Part shown: in pieces, positions 11,409 through 24,265 of the stretch
Numbering within the stretch: the stretch's first letter is position 1
How the letters are laid out: the number at the start of each line of letters is the position of its first letter
Source: Nageia nagi
Lineage: Eukaryota > Pinophyta
DNA: 64,000 nucleotides
NCBI GenBank assembly: GCA_050084985.1
Contig: JBITNC010000002.1
Location: forward strand, 2,108,001-2,172,000
Direction of reading: 5' to 3'
Position numbers and translations under genes: made by a program
Notes under the pieces: model-generated
Database searches by the model: none
What the model was told of the DNA's origin: nothing
The model's input: the letters and a program-made list of their open reading frames with translations, nothing else

Positions 11409-11985
11409 TGTTGATGAGCTTAATATCGAGGTAAAGGAGTCGATTGGTGGGGTGTGTGCTCCAAATAGATGAAGATCGATCAAACCTCTTTAAAGAATGC
11501 AAATAATAAAGAACAACATAAATGGAAATAACATACATTTAAAAAGGATGATTTTATTATAATATCACAATATTATAGTATGACGACTCATCGCTTGGTA
11601 TGCCTTGGGCATGCCAAAGGCATGTATACAATGTGTCAAATTACCATGCTCAATTTATTTTTCAATGATGATGAGAGATGGATGGATAATGATGTTGATG
11701 GATTTATATGGTTGATGCTTCTCCTTAACTCTTCAAGTTGCCTTTATATCCTCTTCATACCTCTTTAGAATGGATGTATCAATTAGTTACCATGGTGTTG
11801 CTTCACTTAATACTGATTAGTTTTTTTAACTTATCCTTCAAACCACTATAGTTTGGTTAACTTATCCTTCAAACCACTATAGTTTGGTTGCCAAATTGAT
11901 ACAATTCAATCGCCAAATCGATACATATGGATTAATTTAGTCTATCGATCGCTCATATAATATTCAATCAATTTCCTTGCTAACA
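11409..11985 (-). repeat. 3' LTR of the 11409-16333 element
   Basis: Plus strand begins TGTTGATGAGCTTAATATCG and ends CTTGCTAACA. It aligns along its length with 15807-16333, sharing GGTAAAGGAG, GGTGGGGTGTGTG, GATCAAACCTCT, CTTCACTTAATACTGATTAG and the end. A 32-base internal segment (ACTTATCCTTCAAACC...) is present twice in tandem at about 11828-11890, which partly explains why it is longer than the partner. Confidence 0.8.
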
Positions 11986-14010
11986 TCCTCCCCAACTTAA
12001 AACTAAGGCTCATCCTTAAGAATTCCTTCATTTGATTTTTGGGATGGAGAAAGTACAAAGGTAGAGGAGGATTCTCAAAGTTATTTCTTCTAATTACTAT
12101 CTTCTAACTTCACGCTCTTTGTTGATCATGTATCCATCTTCATGGTCTAATCAAAGTTCATCCTCATTTATGGGGATTGTGAGTCATCAAACGGTATAGC
12201 ATTGGTAGTCAGCTATGCTAAAATCTCTTCCAATTTATTAGGAACTCTTCCCTCAAGGTTCACCTCCAATTTTGGTGGTGGTAGTTCGTCAGTCGATATC
12301 TCCTCGATGGTATCTTGGTTTTCACCAATTCAAGGTCCATCTTCTCTTCCTTCTTATGAACAAACCTACTAGTTCATCTTTGATTCCATTGAAGATGGTA
12401 ATTCATCAGTTGGTATAGCACATCAGCAAGTTGACCACTCTCAATTTTTATTGCTGGACAAGATTCTTCATTCCTCTTACTCTACTATCCTACTCCTACT
12501 TTGAAATAACTTCTCAATCTCTCCTTTTCTTCATACTTTTTCTCTCCTTTTTAGTGTAAAAGGTATCTTCATTTTTTTTCTTCTTAAACATTGTCGATCA
12601 ATTTTCTATGAACATCTCCTCCCCAACTTAAAAATGGAAACCTGCCCTCAAGGCTCTCTTGATAAATTTACATTATATCGACAAAGGCATCATTAAGAAT
12701 ATCAGTAAATCATAGCAAAAAATGAGAGATTCTTTTTGTCTTGGCTCTCTTCAAAGTTAAACAAATCTCCTTTACCATCTTGATGAAACAATGATGTAAC
12801 CTCATAGGAATAGGTTGCAAAGGCCTCTACTTAGGTCCTTTCCTCTTTCCTATCAACTATGCCTATTTCTCTACTCTATATAGACCAATTGGTGTCTCCT
12901 TTTCTCACACAATCTAATTGGTTACAACCTACTTCTAGGGTGTACACCTTTCCAACAATCAAAATTGTTTTATCAATTTGAATATTTTTCTCTTTAATTC
13001 CTCCAATAAAATTGTTACTTCTCTACCTCACTTCGTTTGATGCTTCTTGTGATAAATACTCATTTAAGTACTCACTTCATTTCTATTAACATCTTTTGAG
13101 TTTTTGTCTTCGGTTTGGTTGATCATTTCTTTTTTATTGTTTAGTGACTTTCTCAATATTTTTGTACTTCGTTTCATTATATCGATAAAAAATTAGATCC
13201 CATGCAGCTCTTACCTACACAAAACCCAAGTGATTGATATTTTGCATGTAAGTATATGCAACTTTTGAGCCATAAATCTTGTACATATCTCACATGTATG
13301 AAACCCATGAACCAATCGTCGTATGTAGTATCATATATCTTTGATATTTACGAGGTATTTTATCAAATAATTTAAGATACTTTCCATCTATTTTGTATCT
13401 ATGGCAACCATTTATATCTCTGAAATTGTGTACACATTATGTATCCTATCGAATAATTCCATGTCTTTTTCTTCTCTATTTCTATGTTGAAAAGGAAACG
13501 GTTCTGTGTTGCCATATTTTCATAATCATATCGTATCATCAGTTATCAACCAAAATGATGTGGATCTCATTCTCACACAACCTTTATCATGGTAGGTGGG
13601 CAAATCAATAATGTATATTTTGTTGTATTATAAATACACACTAATATCTACTCCGAATACATCTTCAACTTCAGCAGGCCTATACATCCCTAATCGATGG
13701 TGTCTTCTGTTGTATATTGTGTGCTTATTTTATTTCCTAAGATAACATTTCGATGAGGCAATTTATCATACAATTCCCAATATCTCCTTTGTATTTTTCA
13801 AAAAACTCCTTCAAGTATGCACTCCAATCGTTCTCTTTGGGAGGATGTATACGATTCGCACCGTTTCATATGTTGTCTTTTATGTAAATAATTTACGACC
13901 TATGGATGCATTTATAACTGCTTTTTATATTTTTATATGTCTTTCAAATGTCTTTCGCTGCTGCAAACACGTACCACCAATATTCTAGTTCGATGGAGAT
14001 GCCACTATGG
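11986..14010 (-). other. Decayed interior of the LTR element
   Basis: Starts with the polypurine tract at 11986-11998 (plus strand TCCTCCCCAACTT). A very similar motif with LTR-end-like flank recurs at about 12596-12625 (GAACATCTCCTCCCCAACTT), then reads on the minus strand as GRFPFLSWGGDV, a phrase seen at the end of some gypsy polyproteins. So a second element end, or a tandem duplication of this end, is present. Otherwise no domain is recognised. Confidence 0.45.
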
Positions 14011-15315
14011 CTATGTGATTAAATTTTTATTGTTGGGATTGGTTCCCAAGGATTTCCTCAGATGAACAAGTTTAAGGGCCTCCTTGTTGTAGCCATGAAG
14101 TGTATTTCCTCCATTTGTTGTAGTCCATATTACTACATTTTGATGTAGTATTCTGGTGAAGAATTCACAATGCTTTTTCAAAGAATTTATGTTGTGCAAT
14201 GTCAAAGAGTACACACACCCTCGTTATTGCTCAATCTTATGTATTTTGAGCATTGTAATTGACTAAAACATCGCTACCTTTTTCTCCTTCAATGATTTCC
14301 ATAGATCTCCTTTGTTCATGGGTTTGATTTGTTTCCTAAGAAAAGCCTGCACCTAACTTCAATCCAACTACATCCCGATGTATTCTTGATTTTTCTATTA
14401 TTCATTAATATCCTTACAGTTTGAACATCACACCAGTTGCACATTACAACACCAAATGTAAACATCGTTATACCCAACTCAATTTTTTTGGTCAACCTGA
14501 CAATGATGGTTGAAGCTTATATTCATACACTATTTATGTACGGTATTATGCAAATATTACCATATAGGGTATTTTCAAATAAAATATTTGATAAAAAATT
14601 GTATTAATCATTTTTTGTGTACATGCTTAAAAATGAATTATTATTTATCTAATAATTCATTTTATAGCATCAAGGATATTTATTATAAAAAGGGATCAAA
14701 ATATACCTAAGGCAATGTAATCAATGTAATGGATTGTTATATGATATAAAAGGTTTCAAATATCAAGAAAGACATTATGAAAAATGTAATGTGCAATGAT
14801 CCCAGGAATCAAATCAAGATGTTGCTATGAAATAATATCGAAGGAAACGTAAATGATATCATTCAAAGATATTAAAAATACCAAGAGAGAGATACCAAAA
14901 CATGCAAGATCACTCTATCATACAAACAATGATGTTTGGTAACATCACCTCTGCACAGATCTGTTAAACCCTTCATCTTGCTTTCTCATAACATTTATTT
15001 CGTTCGTAGATCTGTTTATCCCATGCGGTTAATGACATGTTATCTTAGACTGTTAGTGGCATTCGTTTCTCATAATACAATGTGGTGATTGATGAATGGT
15101 TGTTATTTCATGTGAATGCAAAGATGAAGGTACATTGATTATCATTATTCATTTGATGTCATATTTCTCATATATTCTTCAATTACATATTATAGATAAA
15201 TAGTGCATCAATTTATCATTTATGCATTATTTGAGATCTAAACTTTAAAGGGAGTCTATGCTGGTAAAGAATTTTGGCTGAGTTACAAAGTTTGGCTTTT
15301 ACACCTAACACAGTC
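14011..15315 (-). pseudogene. PPR gene fragments inside the LTR element
   Basis: Pentatricopeptide repeat proteins bind organelle RNA, usually in mitochondria or plastids. The minus-strand piece 14011-14214 reads VVIWTTTNGGNTLHGYNKEA followed by LKLVHL, matching the plant PLS-type repeat (VSWTTMI-GY, HG, KEAL-LF). A second piece near 15250-15310 (plus strand GAGTTACAAAGTTTGGCTTTT) resembles the part that precedes each such repeat in the copies at 22575 and 62440. About 1 kb of non-PPR sequence separates them. Both lie between the LTRs. Broken and non-functional. Confidence 0.65.
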
Positions 15316-15806
15316 AATCAAACAATTCCCATTGATAATTTTTATGTATACTTTATTCGCTATTGCATTTAGTTTGAAGAATACATCAATTGATTTATAG
15401 ATTGCTTCTTCTCTTCTTTTAATGCTCACTTTCCAACTGATTTTTGGATTTTGAATTCACCTTCATGTCTTCTATTGTCGATATTTGTATAATAGAGATG
15501 TTAAAGATGGCCAAACTCAAACAACCCATTATATTCTACATCTATATCATAAGTTGGTGAAATAGTACTCATGATTACTACCATCACCTTTAAATATGTT
15601 TTTCTCCTTTTCAATCAAGCAACTATGTTCTTCTTGTATTGGTAAAAAAATTATGAAGGGTTATTCAAAGAGTCTTTTTTTGTCGATAATTGTATTTACA
15701 TTATTTCAATCAATATCCAAGAGATCTTTCTTGGAAATTACACTTTTCTCAAAGGTTCGACTCTTCAATCTATGAGAGTCCATTGTAGTCTAGTTAGCTA
15801 GGATAT

Positions 15807-16333
15807 TGTTAACTGGCTTAATATCGAGGTAAAGGAGCTAATTGGTGGGGTGTGTGATCTCTACAGATGAAGATTGATCAAACCTCTCTAAGGAATGTAA
15901 ATAATAAAGAACATTGGAAATGAAAATAATATACATATTTAGAAAGTATGCTTTTATTATAATGTCACAATGTTATAGTACAATAGGTTTCCAGTCGACA
16001 TGCCCAAGGCATGTCGACAACACATATACAATGTATTAAATTACAATGCTCAATCTATGCTTCAATGGTGATGAGAGATGGATGGGTAATGATGTTGATG
16101 GATTGATATGATTTATGCTTCTCTTTAACTCTTCAAGATGCTTTTATATCCTCTTTGTACCTCTTCAAAATGTATGTACTGATTAGTTAACATGGAGTTG
16201 CTTCACTTAATACTGATTAGTTATCTTTAACTTGTCCTTCAAATCGCTACTGTTTGATCTCCAAACTGATGCATATGGATTAGTTGAGTTAGTCAATCTA
16301 TCATATAATATTCGATCGATTTCCTTGTTAACA
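15807..16333 (-). repeat. 5' LTR of the 11409-16333 element
   Basis: Plus strand begins TGTTAACTGGCTTAATATCG and ends CTTGTTAACA, with a short inverted repeat at the tips. It is shorter than its partner because it lacks the tandem copy near 11828. Divergence is visible throughout, so the insertion is old. Confidence 0.8.
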
Positions 16334-16379
16334 ATTAATATTATGGTATTTATTTTCTATAATTAACAAAGGATTGAGT

Positions 16380-17650
16380 TAGGTATACCTATGGTGGATG
16401 TATATGGAGCTAGTATGGTACATGATGTGGATGACATGGAAGGATCAACTACCTTGGTCAGTGATGATGAAGATTAGGTATCCATGGGATATCCCTCCTC
16501 CTCTTCCTCTCCTTCCTCCTCCTCCTTTCCCTCCTCCCTCTCACCCTCCTCCTCCTTTTTGTCAAGACCTAGTGGAACGAGTTTGACTATCTTCCACCAC
16601 ACTTGATACTCTGGTGTATACTAGTGGTGAGGACTTGACACCTTTGGATCATGATCCTTAGGCTCGTTGCACTTTAAGCTCTAGGATGGTGCACAGAGGT
16701 TCCCTACTACTATAGGTCAATATTTGTAATACCTAATAATAGATGACCATACTTGAGGGATGTATATATTTTGTATCATACTAAACTAATGCAATACCTG
16801 ATCTGGATGATAAAAATTTATGATCCATGTATGTGCCTAAAAATAACATGGAGTCATGCTCCATGATAACTCCTCCTCTCTAACTCATCCCACACTGAAA
16901 AATTGAAATATGGGTCCTGAATAGTATCCTCCTCATCTAATGAGTCTAAGAGCATGCAACATTACTCTACAACCCATGTAGTACTAATCCATTTAGCGAT
17001 GTGCCCTATGAATCAATGTGGTAACTCTAGTTATGTAATTACGAGAACATATGTATGAGCCACACTAATAGCTTGTAGGTTTAAACATGTAGAATAAAAT
17101 AATGTACTACAACCCTACCACCTTTCTTTATAGTATATCCAAAATATAAGGAGCCCAAGTATATCGATCCTCTCGTATGCAAACCCCTCTCACAACCAGA
17201 ATAAGATATGTATGGAAGCACTCATGATTCTTATCATTATAAAAAATTGTATCTATAAGAATAACAACATAAATATGAAACCACCATGTATTGTCAATGT
17301 CCTCCAAGGGAATATACAGGGTGTTGTGAAGGGAGGAACCCTTCTTTTTCTTCTAGTAATGATGAACACCTATAAGCTAGTAACAATGATCCTCTATCTC
17401 CTCCATGGAAAGAGTGACCTTCTTAATGATTTTATCCTTCATAGGTGCTTGAAGTATGTGATGAATATATATAAGTGTGATGGTGACCTCCATATAGGTA
17501 AATGGAACATGTTGGTGTCATCACACCAACGCTCCATGAAGATCACTAGGGAAATACTTATCATATCGTATACAAACAATGCACCTCATGTGACTCAACC
17601 CGAAGGCCTTTAGGCAACCTCTCTCCTCTAGTGTTAAGAAAAACTCATCT
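16380..17650 (-). pseudogene. Plant mobile domain (PMD/MAIN-like) pseudogene
   Basis: Plant mobile domains occur in some transposon proteins and in domesticated host proteins such as MAIN. Reading the minus strand from about 17630, the pieces RCIVCIRYDKYFPSDLHGAL and then RHQHVPFTYMEVTITL follow the family order (I-x-D-x-L--ALVERW, THTFH-GE-TITL), with a stop where Glu-Arg-Trp is expected. KDKIIKKVTLSMEEIEDHC follows. Near 16600 the reading EYQVWWKIVKLVPLGLDKK ends in an acidic low-complexity tail (the poly-pyrimidine run at 16495-16555 on the plus strand), consistent with a C-terminal end. A related but opposite-strand remnant is at 25900-26600. Heavily frameshifted. Confidence 0.5.
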
Positions 17651-19619
17651 ACAATACCCGTCGCTTGACTCCACATCTCACACCTCATCATATATGCTCA
17701 ATCCTGCATCCATGAAGAAATATGAAAGGTAATTAGCCAATTATATAAAACAATAAACTATGTTTTATTAAAAATCCATGTATTTTTATCATATATTTTA
17801 TATTTTTAATTATTTTATCAAAATTTCAATTGCAATAAGTGCTAAAAATAGGAAAATTTTAGGGTAATATATTTTTTATGTTATCCTTAACCTAGCGACG
17901 ATGTTAAGAACCTAGTGATGCACCTAAAACCAAGAAATTTTTTTCAAAAATTTCAATAACCCATCAAGTTTTTCCTTAGTTTTACAGTAAAAGTATGCTA
18001 GTTTTCCTCCATGGAGGGTAAAATTTCTTCATACATTTTATTCTTATAAATTTTGATAATTGATCAAAATTGACCAAAACTAGGCTAAATTGAAAAAAAA
18101 ATGATCTACCAAAAATGATCAATTACTTGCAAACTAGAAATATATAGAAGAAGTTTTGGTACCTGACGTATTTTAGGAGAAAAATAGACAAGCAACACCC
18201 TATGACCCTCATGTGAGGTAATATGCTGTGACATGGTGATAATCTTTGCTTCCCAAAAAATCCAGCTCCTTAACTCACCACCATTCGTTAGAAAATACAC
18301 TACTTAGCCTAGGAACCAAAGCTATGGTTTGCAAAATGAGAAAGTGAAAATAAAATAAGATTTAAATTATTTATAAACTACATATTAATTGATCTTTTTA
18401 TGATTGAAAACATATTGATGAAAATAATTAAATTGTATATCCTTTTTGTTACAAAATCAATGCACACACTCATACAATATTTTTTTCTAACTTTTACTAT
18501 CAAAGCAATGCCACTAGGGCCTAAGCAATGTTACTCACTATAGGTGAAGAATTTTGTAGGGTTTTATTCCCATTTATACAAGTTCAAATTTAGTGAATAA
18601 AAATAAGCAATTGATTGATGAAATGCATAATTTTTTTAGAAAAATAGCACATCCGGCAGGTTGATCCCAAAAATCATAAAATGATCATAAAATTTTGAGA
18701 TAAAACACAAATATGATAGAAATAAGATAGATTTTAAATAAGTTACCAATAGATAGACCTTTGAGATTTTCAATTTATAATTTTTTTGCAAAATACCTAG
18801 GTTGTGCTACTTAGGTTATAAATATATTTCCAAATAAAAAGTTAGCAAACCTCTAGAGTGGGGCATCAAGTTCCTTATCAATGGATAAAATAGACTATTC
18901 TAAATGATTATTGATAAATATAATCATAAAGAAAATACATATATTTTATTAAGGGTTATGATGAAGAACCCCATGTTTTATGAGTTAAATAGATTAATGA
19001 TTATGATAGGCTTGCTAGGGGATGCTGAAAAGTATTCAATTACCTATTAGTTAAGTAAATGGGTATTCATATTATGGGTAATGAAATACATATTGTTACA
19101 TATTAACTATTAAATTGAAATCTCATAGGGAGTAATGATGAACATTCCATTACTAACCACTCACATATAATGGTGCTTGATGATGAGCATTCTATCAAGG
19201 GTAAAACAAAATCCATGGTAACATGTTGTCTTGTGAGGGTTGTGATGAGCATTCTACTATACTCCAAGTATTTCTCATAAATTTGTTTTAAATGGTAATC
19301 CCTCATCATTAAGTTGAGGTAGCAAGTCCTTCTTAATTAGAGGCAATATCTTATCATACTCGTGGTGGGTAAGCTACCAAGGATAGGTTTGGTATTTTGT
19401 TCTTTCATGATTTACATATGCTATGATGTCTATATTAAAGATATCTTATTTAGAATATTTATTATTTAATCTAATTACAAATTCCTTAATATTTTCCTTA
19501 TGTTTCTCCTTTATTGAGAGGTTCATCATGTCGCAACCATGCCAAAGAGGGGCATAATATTGGTGAAAATTGTGGCATCCAAAATTACCACTGTGAAGAC
19601 ATTTTTTGGGAGTATTTTC
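17651..19619. other. No gene recognised
   Basis: AT-rich non-coding stretch. Bases 19127-19262 contain three imperfect copies of a motif like GATGATGAGCATTCTA spaced about 60 bases apart. Nothing else stood out on either strand. Confidence 0.4.
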
Positions 19620-20052
19620 TTTTAATTGAATTATAGCTTTTAAGTATTTGAAATAATTTATTTATTTAAGTATTTAATATCCTTATCATTATGCACACTC
19701 ATCTACCTTTCTATTTTGTGATAAAAAGTTGGTTCACGTATGCCATAAGCCCAAGGAAAAGCCTTCGTAGTAGACCTACTATCTATAAAGGTGGAAGAGT
19801 TGTGCATAACAAATTATAATATGATATGGAATCCTTGATAGGTGGTAATATACTTGTGTCATATTGAATAGTGTTTCTTAATGCCACCTATCATATCTAG
19901 ATTTTTTTATATTCTAAGCTTTACATTCCTACAATATTTCAAATCCATCATGTGAAATATTTTGAGCATCGAAGGAGTGTCAATGATAGTGAAAAAATTG
20001 AGGCATACTAGAATGGTAACCAAGCAACAACATTGGGATCCTAGTGACACTT
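19620..20052 (+). repeat. Long direct repeat, copy 2 (partner at 10955)
   Basis: Second copy of the 10955-11375 segment, same orientation, with small insertions such as the extra bases near 19935-19955. Both copies have PPR debris close by, so they may mark a larger duplicated block. Confidence 0.7.
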
Positions 20053-20299
20053 TGAGTTGAGGATAGATTGGTGGCTCCGTAAAATGTAAAATCTTATCAT
20101 TAATTTCCCTTAAGATAAATATTACCTTCATTTACCATGACATATAAAGTACAAGTTTATATCTTTCGTTAATCCAGGTTTGATAGGTCAAGGTAAATTA
20201 TATCATCTTCGATCATTATCATCTTATGTATTATTGTTATTTATTATTATTTTATTATTAATTGATTAAATTGTATACCTAAAATAACCCTAGTAAATT

Positions 20300-21330
20300 A
20301 TTATTTTGATTATAACAACACCCAATTTAGATTGTATAAGTATTTTGGTAGGGAAGTTCAATGATCCCTTGATAGTCTTAGGTATTTTCTCTAAAAATCC
20401 ATTTTATACATATTGGAAAATCATTGCAAACTACAAAACTGTGTTTGGATCATGCATCTTGCTAAAAATAATTGAGCTAGTGTATCCTTTGATATTTTAT
20501 GTATATATCTTGGGGGTTTTTTTGAATACCCATTTGGTATCTTGTCAATAATTACTAGCCTTTTATATTCTTCCATATTTTACATACATGTATTAAGTTT
20601 TTTTTTTTTTTAACCCATTTTCAATCTTGTCAATTAATTCTTAGGCTTTATGTATTCTTCCTTATTTTGAATAAATATCTTAGGGCCTTTTTAAAATAAA
20701 TCAATTATATGTATATATTCCAATTATTGTAGACCATGAGACTATCTTTGTATCGTGCATCTTATCAAATAATTCCATAGCCTAGTGTATTCTTCCACAT
20801 TTTGCATACATGTCTTAAGGCTTTTTTCTGAAAACCTATTTTGTACAGATTATACAATCATTGCAAACCATGAGATTTTGTTTTCATCATGCATCTTATC
20901 AAAAAATTCATGGGCCTTATATATTCTTTGACATTTTGCAGTGAATGAAATTGTGTTTTCTTACACATTTAAAAAAATCCATTTGTGCATATCATACCAC
21001 CATTGGATTCTATGAAACTATATCTGCATCATAGCCTGCATGAACAAGAAGGTTAGCAATACATGTATAATTATTCATTCTAGGAATAATTCAATAAGAG
21101 TCACTCATGCTATTAAAGTAGTTATGACTCTCATCCTATAAAAATGCAAGGTTGCATGCAAGCACAACACATATAAATGTTATGTTAATAGAGTTGGTTC
21201 CAAGTACTTCATTGTATTAAAGAGTTTAAGGGCATCCTTGTTGTAGCCATGAATTGCATATCCTCTAATCAGTGTAGTCTATGAAACGCTATTTACATCA
21301 TGTATTTTATCAAAAAGATAACATACCTTA
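20300..21330 (-). pseudogene. Cluster of PPR gene remnants
   Basis: Several minus-strand PPR pieces in a row. A plus-strand tag of the type CATGA-ACTATG-TTGCATCATGCATCTT, which is the reverse of the AxxLFDxM part of a repeat, recurs near 20430, 20733, 20869 and 21013. Another piece at 21185-21300 matches GTTTAAGGGCATCCTTGTTG, the reverse of the HGYNKxALKLF motif seen at 22156-22557. No frame stays open for a full repeat. This is a decayed PPR gene or several overlapping fragments. Confidence 0.6.
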
Positions 21331-22040
21331 TGAATGATAACAAACATAACATACATATGTATCAGAGTATTTATCACAACATTGTATGATCTTGAATAAT
21401 TTGAAGGTTACTCAAAAGTTAAAGCTCTTGTCATTCAACAACTAAGGCATTTGGGCCATAGAATTCCCTAATTGATTACATATAAAACTTGAGGATAAGT
21501 CTTTGGCCCAATTCCCTAGTTTTTAGTATTTAAAACATGGAAAATAATCATAAGATGAAGCTAGTTTGAAACTCTATACCCAGAAAAATTATGTTAACTC
21601 TAAGTCATTATAAATTTTGCAAGCATCAAGGAAATAAGTCTACATTGCCAAAAATTATTATAATACTTAGTCAAATATTCTTGTAATACATTGCAAAAAT
21701 ATTTTGGTAAGTTGGTAAAAATATGCTTGTAATACTTAGCAAAACTTAGAAAAAATATGTGATTCCTAAGTGCTTCATCATATTAGAGTTTAAGGACATC
21801 CTTTTTGTAGCCATGAATTGCATATCCTCCAATCATAACAATTCATGATAATGTTTGTTTGGTGCGTGTAAAATAATGTAGGAATATAGAAATTTATGGA
21901 AAAAATCCCTTTTTTTGTTGAAACCTAAATATGTTGCATCTTATGTTCTACTTTAAAATATTTATGCTAAAGCAGGAAATTGTGTTTCAAATATTTTCTC
22001 TAAAAATGGATGTATCTACTTGGTGCTTGTAAATTGAATG
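21331..22040. other. Mostly no feature; short PPR tag at 21765-21845
   Basis: Bases 21765-21845 repeat the GTTTAAGGACATCC-TTTTTGTAGCCATGAATTGC tag of the neighbouring PPR remnants (minus-strand reading AIHGYKKD). The rest is AT-rich with no recognised coding sequence. Confidence 0.45.
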
Positions 22041-22185
22041 TTATGGTAGCAAATATATAGAGCATATTTGAATCTTTTGAGCATAATTGAAACTATAAAT
22101 CATATTTGAATCATTTGAATTTTGAGCATAATTGAAACTATAGAGCATATTTGAATCATTTGAGTATAATTGTATAATGATAAAT
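22041..22185 (+). repeat. Short tandem repeat
   Basis: Two to three head-to-tail copies of a unit reading GAGCATAATTGAAACTATA then GAGCATATTTGAATCATTTG. It lies just downstream of the PPR pseudogene in its reading direction. Confidence 0.65.
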
Positions 22186-22740
22186 CCAAGGAATAATGCA
22201 ATAAGAGTCACTCATGCTTTTAAAAAATTTACAACCACCATCCACTAGACTTGCATGGTTGCATGCAAGTAGAACACAAAAAAAGTTTATGCTATTATGG
22301 TTGGTTCTCAAGTACTTTAGCAAATCAAAGAGTTTAAGGGCAACCTTGTTGTAGCCATGAATTGTATATTCTCCAAGCATTGTATTCCATGAAACCATAT
22401 ATGCATCATGCATTGTGTCAAATAATTCTTGAGCCTTATGTATTCTTCCATATTTTGCATAAATTCTTATCAAGGTATTCACAACCACAACATTTGATGC
22501 CAAACCATTTTCAACTATTCTTTGACAAATGTCTATGCCTTCTTCTAAATATCCCATGGTGGAAAATGTTGGAAAAGGTTACAAAGTTTGTATTTACATT
22601 TGATAATTTCATCTGCTTAAAATTCTCTAGAGCCTTTTTAGAAAATCCATTTTGTGCATATCCTCAAGATTATTGCATTCTATGAGACTATGTCTACATC
22701 ACAAATCTTGTTAAATAATTCTTAGGGATTATGTATTTGT
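22156..22740 (-). pseudogene. PPR protein fragment, PLS class with E-type end
   Basis: The best preserved PPR piece in the window. The open part (22156-22557, 133 codons) reads VNTLIRIYAKYGRIHKAQEL, then MVSWNTMLGEYTIHGYNKVA, then CNHASLVDGGCKFFKSM. These are two consecutive repeats and the start of a third, with the LVD-G--F--M phrase typical of repeats near the E domain. Upstream, in another frame at 22558-22690, the reading GYAQNGFSKKALENFKQMK adds one more repeat, so a frameshift divides the gene. Family proteins have 10-20 repeats in 500-900 residues; this covers about four. There is no start codon context, no targeting peptide and no downstream E/DYW domain. Non-functional. Confidence 0.75.
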
Positions 22741-24265
22741 TTAATATTTTTAGTGATCACTAATGTGATATAAGTAGTAACTATGTTAAACATTCACGTT
22801 TGATAATGTATTATCTTTATAGTAATATAAACAAAGATCAACTGTAAATATAACAAATAATAATAATAATATAAATGTAAATGAATGTGATAGTTAATAA
22901 TGGATATATATTATTGAATCAATATAACAAATATGCTAATGACATTAGGATCAAGTGAAGGATATATATTTGTTAACCTTACCTAGATGACAAAGATTAT
23001 ATGCAAACAAAAGCATGTCGAAGATAGGGATCTTGATGTGTGAATTCTCACATAACATAATAGACTACAATAACAACATGAACACCTATAGGAGCATGAA
23101 TGTCGTATTTCAAATAGTAGCATCTATGCGTATAAAAATGCAAACACTAGACATCCAAAGAGATGGAATTTACAACTAAGATCCAAAATATTGTAGATGA
23201 TTTACAAGTCAAGCCAAACATTTAATTACAAAATGTAGAATAACAAATATGATCATGATAACAAGATTCCAATCTTAATAGGTGACATTGATAAATACCA
23301 AAACTTTGAATTGGTACTCGCTATCAATATTAAAATTTTGATCATTTCTCTTACAATCATAATTACTCTTATATGCAATATAACCTCCAATTTTCCCTTA
23401 GGAATGTGAGCGTCGATGTTGATGTATGTAGCATAATAAATAATAAGATTACATGAGAAAGGAATAAGGAAATACCCATAGCATGATATAATATTAATAT
23501 AATAAAATACTTAATCATACCACCTAATGTGGACTAAAATTAAGTGTCAATAAATGTCCCCTTTTCAAATGTAATGAAATGGAATGTAGTTGTGTTCGCA
23601 AAGGAAATGAAAAATATAAGGAAAGAACAATTTGATACTTCTCTATGTTGTGAATCCATATGACCATCAAAGTTTGATGATTTTTTTTCCCCCTCTTTAC
23701 CTTTATTATGAAATGGAATGGTTCCCATGGAATGAGAACAACCAAGAACAAATAATAATTTGAGAAGAGAGAGACATAAAATGCCACTTTCCAAACATAT
23801 ATGTGATAAAAACTCTTAAAGATATAACAATGATAATGAGATAAATTAATCATCATAAGTACATGATATCATCAGGGTACCACTCATTTCCCTATTCATG
23901 TATATACATCATCAAAGTAGAACCAAGCATCCCATTCATGGACTCATATGTAACATTTTATCTCTTAGATATATCAATAAAGATCAAGGATAAAATTAAT
24001 ATAATATATATACAACATCATGAAAGAAAAAAATATCCTATTCATAGATAAAAATCATCACAATAATACCTAAGCCTTATGCATGGATGCACAAAGAAGG
24101 TCATAAAGAGATATCATAGTGATGGTTAGTTTAAACCAAAGCAACAAAGATGTTAAACTCAAATGAGGGTCACATCATTATAGAAGCAACATGTTGCCCC
24201 ATTCATGGATGCACATTGTTATGGTAGCAAATAATGCATCATTCATAGATTTATTATAAGATGAA
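22741..24265. other. No gene recognised
   Basis: AT-rich non-coding sequence. Open frames such as 23524-23856 (minus) have no recognisable motif and overlap one another in several frames, so I do not call them. Confidence 0.4.

Larger units (their letters stand above)
11409..16333 (-). mobile_element. LTR retrotransposon with PPR-derived interior
   Basis: Defined by two similar LTRs (11409-11985 and 15807-16333) and near-identical flanks, ATTGA at 11404 and ATTAA at 16334: a target duplication with one transition. A purine-rich tract adjoins the low-coordinate LTR (minus strand AGTTGGGGAGGA), so that LTR is the 3' one and the element runs on the minus strand. The primer site after the 5' LTR is poor: AATATCCTAGC, weakly like the tRNA-Met site. 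I found no convincing gag or pol motif in the 3.8-kb interior. Instead it contains PPR fragments (14011-15315). It may be a non-autonomous element that picked up host sequence, or an old element invaded and deleted. Confidence 0.7.

Noticed and set aside
16398-16586. Plus-strand ORF rich in Pro (PPPLPLLPPPPFPPPS)
   Set aside because: It is the complement of the acidic tail of the minus-strand plant mobile domain pseudogene; no independent support.
23524-23856. Two overlapping minus-strand ORFs (110 and 84 codons)
   Set aside because: Different frames of the same AT-rich DNA; no recognisable domain and no repeat or homology support.
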